Assembly (NCBI GenBank): GCA_049511115.1
Contig: JBEKYH010000250.1
Coordinates: 1 to 12,272 of the forward strand
Source of the DNA: JBEKYH01 sp049511115
GTDB lineage: Bacteria > Planctomycetota > Phycisphaerae > Tepidisphaerales > Tepidisphaeraceae
Length of the DNA: 12,272 bases
Reading direction: 5' to 3'
Shown: piece after piece, positions 1-4,934 of the stretch
How positions within the stretch are numbered: the stretch's first letter is position 1
Layout of the letters: each line of letters starts with the position of its first letter
Made by a program: the position numbers and the translations under genes
Notes under the pieces: generated by a model
Database searches by the model: none
Seen by the model: the letters and a program-made list of their open reading frames with translations, nothing else
What the model was told of the DNA's origin: nothing

Positions 1-136
1 CCGCCACCGTCAGCGCGCCGTCTGCCGCACTCAGTTTGAGGCATTGCAAAACGGGTTTGGTGGTTCGCCCGGCGACGACGTTGCCAACGACGTTCAGCGC
101 TTCGACGAGCGCCCCTCGATTGCAGATCACTTTCAT
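1..136 (-). CDS. dnaN: DNA polymerase III beta subunit (sliding clamp), N-terminal fragment
   Basis: This is the first 45 codons of a minus-strand gene that continues past the left edge. The reverse complement starts with ATG at 136 and reads MKVICNRGALVEALNVVGNV, followed by a segment containing RTTKPVLQ. That is the standard beginning of bacterial DnaN: an M-K-hydrophobic start, then a conserved T-KP-LQ segment ahead of the first clamp domain's later strands. The family forms the ring that tethers the replicative polymerase to DNA and recruits other repair and replication proteins. dnaA is not visible here; it could lie beyond the left edge or elsewhere. The gene reads away from an AT-rich gap with a DnaA box. 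Identification rests only on the N-terminus but the match is distinctive. Confidence 0.88.
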   Translation of the reverse strand, partial: MKVICNRGALVEALNVVGNVVAGRTTKPVLQCLKLSAADGALTVA

Positions 137-480
137 AGCTATGCAGTGTAGCCTTACTGAAGATAGAATGAAAACTTAAAGATAGCAGTCATCGTAATAG
201 GCACCGTCAAATTGTGGATAAGATCGACGACGAAATCTGTAAGTCTTTTTGAGATAAAGAGATTGTGTAGAAAGTTAGGAGACTAATTTAGTGGATATCC
301 TGTTCACTCGGCGAATCGCCAGTGATGCGGGACGGCAAGGTTCTCGATACGGTTCAAGCTCCCAGGCGTCCAGCTTGTCGCGGAACGGGCGAACGGATCA
401 CGCGCCCGCGCCCGTCGGGATCAAGTTGTCCACCGCTTGTTCGCCCGGGCTGTTGGAAGAGGGATTTGACTTGTAGATTT
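137..480. other. AT-richer intergenic region beside dnaN; possible origin or DnaA-controlled promoter region
   Basis: This gap holds no convincing gene. Roughly 150-290 is clearly richer in A and T than its surroundings. It contains a perfect DnaA box, TTATCCACA read on the minus strand, at 213-221. A one-mismatch copy (TTCTACACA on the minus strand) lies at 264-272 and a two-mismatch copy at 290-298. A TTGACG on the minus strand (205-210) follows the perfect box and could be a -35 element for dnaN, but no good -10 sits at normal spacing. The part from 300 to 480 is GC-rich and shows only spurious open frames. One perfect box supports DnaA binding; it is not proof of a replication origin. Confidence 0.4.
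213..221 (-). promoter_or_regulatory. DnaA box upstream of dnaN
   Basis: The site reads TTATCCACA on the minus strand, the exact high-affinity DnaA-binding consensus, 77 nt upstream of the dnaN start in an AT-rich stretch. It could be part of an origin or mediate DnaA control of dnaN. Confidence 0.6.
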
Positions 481-888
481 ATGCGTGTCCTGCACTCGCT
501 TGTCTATCTCTGGACGTTGCCGACGACGCTGGTGGGCGTGCCGCTCACGCTGGCGGCGCTCCTCAGCGGCGGCGGTGTACAGTGGGTGGATGGAGTGTTG
601 GAAGCCTACGGCGGGTTGGCCGCGCTTTATCTTCGCTGGGTGGTGGGAATTTTTCTCGATGGCGGCGCCTCGGCGATGACCCTCGGCCATATCGTCATCG
701 GCCTGGATCGCCAGACTCTCAAGGCCACGCGAACGCATGAGCGCGTACATGTACGCCAGGCCGAGCGCTGGGGACCGTTTTTCATACCGGCATATCTCGG
801 AGCGTCGGTGATTCAATTGCTCCGCGGCAAGCGCGCCTACCTGGACAATCCTTTTGAGCGCCAGGCTTACGACGGCGCCGACGAATAA
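481..888 (+). CDS. Small membrane protein with HExxH motif (putative minimal zinc metallopeptidase)
   Basis: This 135-residue protein has an N-terminal hydrophobic segment (about 7-29), a second one near 45-60 and a third near 97-112. Between the second and third is THERVHVRQ, giving an HExxH zinc-binding signature (H86, E87, H90). Near the C-terminus, NPFERQA (123-129) has the N-x-x-E-x-x-A form that often carries the third ligand (E126) in gluzincin-type metallopeptidases. This suggests a very small membrane-linked gluzincin-like protein. Homologues are usually called hypothetical, and no activity is established for this one. ATG at 481 was chosen because the upstream in-frame stretch from 322 is low-complexity and unlike protein. 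A TTG at 466 is an alternative. No good ribosome-binding site is seen at normal spacing. The gene ends 56 nt before folD, on the same strand. Confidence 0.7.
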   Translation: MRVLHSLVYLWTLPTTLVGVPLTLAALLSGGGVQWVDGVLEAYGGLAALYLRWVVGIFLDGGASAMTLGHIVIGLDRQTLKATRTHERVHVRQAERWGPFFIPAYLGASVIQLLRGKRAYLDNPFERQAYDGADE

Positions 889-930
889 TCACGCGAATAA
901 TCGCGGGGAATGAAATTTCCGCGTCTCGCT

Positions 931-936
931 TATAAT
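931..936 (+). promoter_or_regulatory. -10 box immediately upstream of folD (possible leaderless transcript)
   Basis: A perfect TATAAT lies 8 nt before the folD ATG. Transcription from it would begin at or within about 2 nt of the start codon. No Shine-Dalgarno sequence is present in the short gap (CGCCCCCT), which fits leaderless translation. The -35 position (908-913, GAATGA) is a poor match. Confidence 0.45.
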
Positions 937-944
937 CGCCCCCT

Positions 945-1814
945 ATGTCAGCAGTTCTCATTGATGGAAGTGCGCTCGCCGAGCAGGCCAAGCGCGGTGT
1001 GGCCCAGCAGGTGGCAGAGCTGAAGGCGCGCGGAAAATGCGTGCATCTTTCGGCCGTTTTGGTCGGTTCCACCGGTGCCGGCGAGTTGTACGCCAAGCGG
1101 CAAGCGCAAGCCTGCACTGCCGTGGGGATCGAGTATGAACTCATCGCCCTGCCGGCCAACAGCGACGAGGCCGCGGTGGCCGCGGTGATCGGCAAGCTCA
1201 GCGCCGACGCGAGCGTGACGGGGATCATGTTGCATCTGCCTCTGCCGCCGGGGTTGGATGCGACGGAGCTGCAATACGCGATCGATCCCGTGAAAGATGT
1301 CGAGGGCGTGAATCCCGCCAACATCGGCCACGTCGTCTACGGGCAGACCGTCATCGCCCCTTGCACCGCCCGGGCGGTGATTGAATTGATCGCTTCCACG
1401 GGAATCGCCCTACGCGGAGCCGAGGCGGTCGTCGTGGGGGCCAGCGAAATTGCCGGAAAACCCATCGCGCTGTTGCTCACCGAACAAATGGCGACGGTAA
1501 CACTCTGCCACGTGGCCACGCGCGATCTGGGCGCGCATACGCGGCGGGCCGAGGTGCTGGTCGTCGCAGTCGGCAAGGCTGGCCTGATCGGTGCGAGCCA
1601 CATCCGCGACGGCGCGGTGGTGATTGATGTGGGGATCAATCGCGTGAAGCAGCCCGATGGTTCATCCAAAACCCTCGGCGATGTGGACTTTGAAGCGGCC
1701 CGCGAAAAGGCGTCGTTCATCACGCCGGTGCCGGGCGGCGTCGGGCCGATGACGGTGGCGATGCTCCTGAAAAACACGCTCCGCAGTGCGGAATTGTTGT
1801 GGAAGAATAGGTAG
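945..1814 (+). CDS. folD: FolD-family methylenetetrahydrofolate dehydrogenase/cyclohydrolase with altered active site
   Basis: The 289-residue product aligns over its full length with FolD (about 285-300 residues), which interconverts methylene-, methenyl- and 10-formyl-tetrahydrofolate in one-carbon metabolism. Diagnostic segments are VVVGASEIAGKP (162-173, NADP-binding loop), VVIDVGINR (225-233) and ITPVPGGVGPMTVA (259-272). Compared with E. coli FolD recalled from memory, Tyr50 is kept (Y49 in GELYAKRQ). However, Lys54 is Q53, Gln98 is H97 (MLHLPLP instead of LVQLPLP) and Asp121 is E120 (KDVEG instead of KDVDG). These are the residues assigned to folate binding and cyclohydrolase chemistry. 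The Rossmann half looks normal, so dehydrogenase function may persist while cyclohydrolase activity is doubtful. It could be the organism's only FolD or a divergent paralogue. ATG 945 sits just after a TATAAT box and has no ribosome-binding site. Confidence 0.93.
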   Translation: MSAVLIDGSALAEQAKRGVAQQVAELKARGKCVHLSAVLVGSTGAGELYAKRQAQACTAVGIEYELIALPANSDEAAVAAVIGKLSADASVTGIMLHLPLPPGLDATELQYAIDPVKDVEGVNPANIGHVVYGQTVIAPCTARAVIELIASTGIALRGAEAVVVGASEIAGKPIALLLTEQMATVTLCHVATRDLGAHTRRAEVLVVAVGKAGLIGASHIRDGAVVIDVGINRVKQPDGSSKTLGDVDFEAAREKASFITPVPGGVGPMTVAMLLKNTLRSAELLWKNR

Positions 1815-1833
1815 GGGCTCGCTCGTATTTCCT

Positions 1834-1856
1834 CCTCCCCCGGTAGCCGGGGGAGG
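1834..1856. repeat. GC-rich perfect hairpin between convergent genes
   Basis: A perfect 10-bp stem, CCTCCCCCGG and CCGGGGGAGG with a TAG loop, lies 19 nt after the folD stop and 24 nt before the stop of the convergent secreted-protein gene. Neither strand has a T-tract after it, so it is not a classical intrinsic terminator. It resembles dispersed GC-rich palindromes found between genes in such genomes and may still block read-through in both directions. Confidence 0.55.
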
Positions 1857-1880
1857 ATTGAGGAGGGGGCTTCGCGCCGC

Positions 1881-3041
1881 TCACGGTTGCGTCGCGGGAG
1901 CCATCAACGTCGCGCGCAATTGCGTCACCGCCTCATCAAGCGCCTGCCCATTCGCGCTCACATCCAACTTGATGGGCTTGCCGACAACAGTCGCAAGCTG
2001 CACCAGCGCCATCCGTCGAATCGCCGCATCGGAACTGGTCAGGCAATCCAATAGAAAACTCGGCTGCGACGCGAGGCGCGCGACCATCGGGTCCGGCAGC
2101 GGCAAATACGGCGCAAGAAACAACTCCACGCGCATGGCCTGCTCAGGCGTGAGCTTTTGCAGATTGGCGTCGGCCAGATGCAGCGCCGCGGGCTGGCCCA
2201 AAGCTTTGAGTTTCGCGGCGGCCGCTTCGCGGTCGGCATAGGAGTCGGCGCCGAGCGCCGCCACCGCTGCGTCGGCGTCGGCGGAGACGCGATTCACCGC
2301 AGCGAGCGTCGGCGGATCCGTTTTCCACAGGTCGCCCAGGACCTGATACGCGGCCTTTGGATCGACGGCGAAGGCCGCCTGCTCCTGGTGAAACAGGCGG
2401 AAAATGGGACGCAGGTAGGCGTCCACTTCCTTGGGATAATCGATCGCCAGGTCGGCGACCGTCGCGTCGGAGAATCGCCGGGGAGGCTTGCCGCCGGGGA
2501 GTTGGATGTACAGCGTCACCGCGCGCGGGCCATCGGCGGCGGTCTGGACAAGCTGCACCGACCAGACGCCGCCATCCGGCTCGTCGCCGCCCTGAAAAAC
2601 CAGCACCGATTCCGGCGTGCAGGTGATCTCCGTGTACTCATCTATCGGAGCGGCTTCGCCTGCCGCGGGTGCGGCGACATTCAGGTCGCGGTAATAAAGC
2701 TGGAGGAACTTCTTCGCCCCCGCGGTGCGGACGGTTTCGCTCCCAAGCACCTGCACGCGGGCCACGCCGGATAGGCCGCTCAGGGTGATGGTATGCGAAG
2801 CCGGCCCGGTGACGGGGAGGCTTGTGGTGGGAACCAGTTTACCTCGCTCAACGTGGATGCTGATTACTTCGCCCAGATCGCGCACCCCCAGCGACGGCAG
2901 GCCGTGCATCTCCTGCTCGACCTGCTGTGCCGCGGCCTGCTCGAGGGCCGCGATGTCGGGAGGGGATTGCGCGAGCGCGGCAGCGGGGCAATAAAACGCC
3001 GCCGGGAGGAGCAGCGCGAGATAGCGGTGGTTGGGTCGCAT
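1881..3041 (-). CDS. Secreted protein of unknown function with a HEAT-like segment
   Basis: The 386-residue product starts with a signal peptide: MRPNHRY, a hydrophobic core (about 8-19) and a likely cleavage after ALA near residue 24. The middle (about 55-200) is rich in alternating hydrophobic residues and looks like beta structure. Residues 255-290 contain AVAALGADSYADREAAAAKL and following residues, a helical motif widespread in planctomycete secreted proteins and related to HEAT-like repeats. The tail (about 300-355) could continue a helical-repeat fold. I recognise no enzyme motif. The open frame extends 81 codons upstream to 3284, but that part covers a dispersed repeat. The signal peptide fixes the start at 3041. 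No strong ribosome-binding site is seen. It converges with folD. Confidence 0.78.
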   Translation of the reverse strand: MRPNHRYLALLLPAAFYCPAAALAQSPPDIAALEQAAAQQVEQEMHGLPSLGVRDLGEVISIHVERGKLVPTTSLPVTGPASHTITLSGLSGVARVQVLGSETVRTAGAKKFLQLYYRDLNVAAPAAGEAAPIDEYTEITCTPESVLVFQGGDEPDGGVWSVQLVQTAADGPRAVTLYIQLPGGKPPRRFSDATVADLAIDYPKEVDAYLRPIFRLFHQEQAAFAVDPKAAYQVLGDLWKTDPPTLAAVNRVSADADAAVAALGADSYADREAAAAKLKALGQPAALHLADANLQKLTPEQAMRVELFLAPYLPLPDPMVARLASQPSFLLDCLTSSDAAIRRMALVQLATVVGKPIKLDVSANGQALDEAVTQLRATLMAPATQP

Positions 3042-3101
3042 GGCGATTGGAAATCGTAACCGGTGGGGTGACTGCGGGGAATGAAGAGGAGAAATGCAAG
3101 A

Positions 3102-3118
3102 CTCACCACAGAGGACAC
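3102..3118 (+). repeat. Partial copy of dispersed CTCACCACAGAGGACAC repeat
   Basis: CTCACCACAGAGGACAC is identical over 17 bases to positions 4185-4201. It is followed by TGAGGACGAAG and, further on, AGGACTGAGGACTGAGA, a degenerate tail of the same family. Only the left half of the palindrome seen at 4171-4300 is present. This type of repeat is common between genes in planctomycetes and some other large bacterial genomes. Confidence 0.7.
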
Positions 3119-3129
3119 TGAGGACGAAG

Positions 3130-3350
3130 CGGGAATTCAGGACTGAGGACTGAGAGACGGACGGGGGAATGACGCCAAGAACAATTCGTTGAGCATTCGA
3201 TCCATTTGTTTGGGTCATCCTACTGGCGGATCGTGGTGGACTTGGAATGCCTATCGCCTTTTCGTGTCCGAGCGTGTAGAACACTGTAGGGTGGGGCGAA
3301 AAAAATCCGCTCCCGACCGATACTCGAAGCCTTTCGGATGACTAGATAAA
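3130..3350. other. Non-coding stretch
   Basis: No credible gene lies here. The sequence is a mosaic: a short direct repetition of AGGACTGAGGACTGAG near 3141, then mixed-composition DNA. The minus-strand open frame from 3472 to 3251 has no ribosome-binding site or recognisable motif and crosses the two hairpins ahead of the next gene, so I do not count it as a gene. Confidence 0.4.
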
Positions 3351-3376
3351 GGGTTAATCGCCACGGCGATAGACCC
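3351..3376 (+). promoter_or_regulatory. Hairpin in the leader of the orphan gene
   Basis: ATCGCC and GGCGAT form a perfect 6-bp stem around AC (3357-3370). GGG and CCC at 3351-3353 and 3374-3376 can extend it through an internal loop. It lies 15 nt before the larger terminator-like hairpin and could belong to the same leader RNA. Confidence 0.35.
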
Positions 3377-3391
3377 ATTAACGAGTAAGCC

Positions 3392-3441
3392 GACGCAATT
3401 GAATTCCCAGATCTGGGGATGCGGTTGCGTCACCTTTTTTT
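3392..3441 (+). terminator. Terminator-like hairpin with T-tract upstream of the orphan gene (possible attenuator)
   Basis: GACGCAA (3392-3398) pairs with TTGCGTC (3425-3431). Between them is the perfect 12-bp palindrome CCCAGATCTGGG (3406-3417). Seven T residues follow at 3435-3441. This is the layout of a rho-independent terminator on the plus strand, yet no plus-strand gene ends nearby. It lies 31 nt before the ATG at 3473, so it may be a leader terminator or attenuator for that gene. Confidence 0.5.
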
Positions 3442-3472
3442 GTTGGTTTGAGCCAACTGATTGGCGACCCAA

Positions 3473-4147
3473 ATGCGAAAGAAAGTTGTTGCAAGTAAAC
3501 CGAAGATAAAAACCGTTGCCGCCGCAGCGGGGCGATTGGCAAAGGTGGTCGTAGATGGCCTAAACATCGATGCCGGTAAGACAGTAGAGCTTCCCTCCAT
3601 CGTAAGGCGGAAGGGCGATATCGCCGTAATTGAGTCGCGGGCGCCGGAGCCTGGACAAACCAACCGAGTGGTTCCGTCAACATGTCCAACTCCCAATCCG
3701 GGCTCTGCCCTCACATTCGACAGAACCAAGGTTCCGGACACGCAAGTTGATTTGCTGGAGAGGGCCGATGACGCGGTCATCCAGTGGCTATGTCGGGCTA
3801 AAGAAGTGCCAAACCACGTGGTGGCCAAGGCCAAGACAATAATTCACGAAAGGCACGCGATGCTTAGCGAGCGATACAATCCTGCCTTTGCCAATGCCAT
3901 CATTGCGTGCGGATTGATCGGCTTGCCCATCCCTGTGCCCGGTGCAATATTCATTGTCGCCGCGCCGATGGTCGCAGCGGCTGAACTCTGGCGGCACTTT
4001 GGCAAGGGGAAAGCTCTCGCGACCGATATGGCGGCCGTCAAGAAAGCTGCCGCCGAGTTCTGGGCGGAAACACTTACACTTGTGGACGACATGCTCGCCA
4101 GCGAGAAACTTCGTGGGACGTTAATTAACGAATCCAAACGGAGGTAA
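3473..4147 (+). CDS. Orphan protein with a hydrophobic helical hairpin
   Basis: This 224-residue product is not recognised. It begins with a basic, Ala/Val-rich stretch (1-28), followed by a polar, proline-rich region (about 40-90). A charged helical part with VAKAKTIIHERHAMLSERY (117-135) comes next. A strongly hydrophobic stretch (about 138-171) with GLPIPVPG at a probable turn looks like a membrane-inserting helical hairpin. The C-terminus (180-224) is helical and basic. The hairpin faintly recalls DUF697-type 'PIPG' segments, but I would not assign a family. The start could be TTG at 3461 or ATG at 3473; neither has a clear ribosome-binding site. Base composition is less GC-rich than folD or ychF, and the gene is bracketed by direct repeat copies, so recent acquisition is possible. 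It is likely real given its length and protein-like composition. Confidence 0.6.
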   Translation: MRKKVVASKPKIKTVAAAAGRLAKVVVDGLNIDAGKTVELPSIVRRKGDIAVIESRAPEPGQTNRVVPSTCPTPNPGSALTFDRTKVPDTQVDLLERADDAVIQWLCRAKEVPNHVVAKAKTIIHERHAMLSERYNPAFANAIIACGLIGLPIPVPGAIFIVAAPMVAAAELWRHFGKGKALATDMAAVKKAAAEFWAETLTLVDDMLASEKLRGTLINESKRR

Positions 4148-4170
4148 CGCATGTCTCTGGAAATTCGAAG

Positions 4171-4300
4171 AGAAAAAAGAATATCTCACCACAGAGGACA
4201 CAGAGGTCGCAGAGGTAAGAAAGGAAACTTTATTTTTCTTCCTCCGTGTCCTCTGTGTCCTCTAGGTCGCTACTGCGACCGGGTGGTGAGTCTTCTTTCT
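4171..4300. repeat. Long imperfect palindrome of the CACCACAGAGGACAC family
   Basis: The outer arms CTCACCAC (4185-4192) and GTGGTGAG (4283-4290) are exact complements. The inner arms AGAGGACACAGAGG (4193-4206) and CCTCTGTGTCCTCT (4250-4263) match over 14 bp. The right arm also carries a small perfect hairpin, GGTCGC-TACT-GCGACC (4265-4280), and GGTCGC is found again in the left arm at 4206-4211. Purine-rich and pyrimidine-rich flanks extend the symmetry outward. The element is a complete copy of the half-repeat at 3102. Such elements are often mis-annotated as short serine/valine-rich proteins. Confidence 0.75.
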
Positions 4301-4538
4301 GTTCTCCATCGGAAGAGCTCCCGACTACGGGTCATGGGTTAACGCCCACAAGTTCACGTCAGCGGCTCGAACCTGCTGAGCGTGGCTATGCCAAGCAAGC
4401 CCGACGCCATCCGCCACCGCGCGTGGCGTCGTCGTTGTCCGGCTGATCAAGCTCACATTCCATGCGGTGGCGTTGTCGTGGGGTTTGAGATTCACTCCTT
4501 GCTGTCTTAAGGTGATTCCTTCATTCGTTGGGAGGTAT
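4301..4538. other. Non-coding stretch with small hairpins
   Basis: No supported gene is seen. CGCCAC and GTGGCG (4412-4428) form a perfect 6-bp hairpin, overlapping an alternative 7-bp stem GACGCCA/TGGCGTC (4403-4430). An imperfect hairpin TCAGC...GCTGA lies near 4359-4379. A minus-strand open frame (4582-4325) runs through the region, but its only start lies inside the next gene. It could be a gene remnant or simply structured spacer DNA. Confidence 0.3.
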
Positions 4539-4883
4539 ATGCTCGCCCTGGAAGTCAGACTCAATGGCAAACGTGTTTGCATCGCTGGCGCCGAAGATCT
4601 TGGGGTGTTGAGCGCTCACGTCACAGCGACCGGCAAGTTGGGAAAAAAGACGCTGTCTGTCAGGCCTGATGACGCACCGGGCGACATCTTCTATTCAGTT
4701 GGCGGGCTAACCAGGCGAAACGACCCCAAAAAGGATGTATACGTTCTGTGGAAGTCCACGGCACCGCTTCGGGTTGGGGACGTTGTCGAAGTAAAGATAT
4801 TGGAGACAGAGAAAGTAGATCGCGCAAAATCGAGGAAAAGTGCAGCCAAGAAACATTCTCTGCCGCCGCGACGAGTGCGGTGA
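4539..4883 (+). CDS. Small conserved-looking hypothetical protein
   Basis: The 114-residue product begins MLALEVRLNGKRVCIAGAE. It has alternating hydrophobic residues suggesting a small beta-rich fold through about residue 90 (VYVLWKSTAPL, VGDVVEVKI), then a lysine/arginine-rich tail containing KSRKSAAKKHS. I recognise no named family. The style resembles small planctomycete hypothetical proteins that begin with a hydrophobic strand and an N-G-K/R-R-V-C turn. GGAGG at 4531-4535 lies just ahead of ATG 4539, with a short 3-nt gap. This decides the start against the longer open frame from 4467, whose first 24 residues look spurious. The gene converges with the minus-strand gene ending at 4935. 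The basic tail might contact nucleic acid, which is only a guess. Confidence 0.55.
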   Translation: MLALEVRLNGKRVCIAGAEDLGVLSAHVTATGKLGKKTLSVRPDDAPGDIFYSVGGLTRRNDPKKDVYVLWKSTAPLRVGDVVEVKILETEKVDRAKSRKSAAKKHSLPPRRVR

Positions 4884-4934
4884 GCGAGGCCATGCCGAAA
4901 CAGATCGCTAAATCAAACTCGGCAAAATCAGCGT

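Noticed and set aside
322..480. N-terminal extension of the HExxH membrane protein
   Set aside because: The 53 extra residues are rich in Arg, Pro and Cys, show no protein-like pattern, and precede an obvious membrane-segment start at 481.
1786..2774. Plus-strand open frames opposite the secreted-protein gene
   Set aside because: They lie antisense to a gene with a clear signal peptide and have no recognisable domains.
3042..3284. 81-codon upstream extension of the secreted protein on the minus strand
   Set aside because: It covers the dispersed repeat and would bury the signal peptide that begins at 3041.
3361..3460. Integron-type recombination site (attC-like)
   Set aside because: TAAC-like motifs and inverted repeats suggested it, but no matched RYYYAAC and GTTRRRY ends were found, and there is no integrase in the window.
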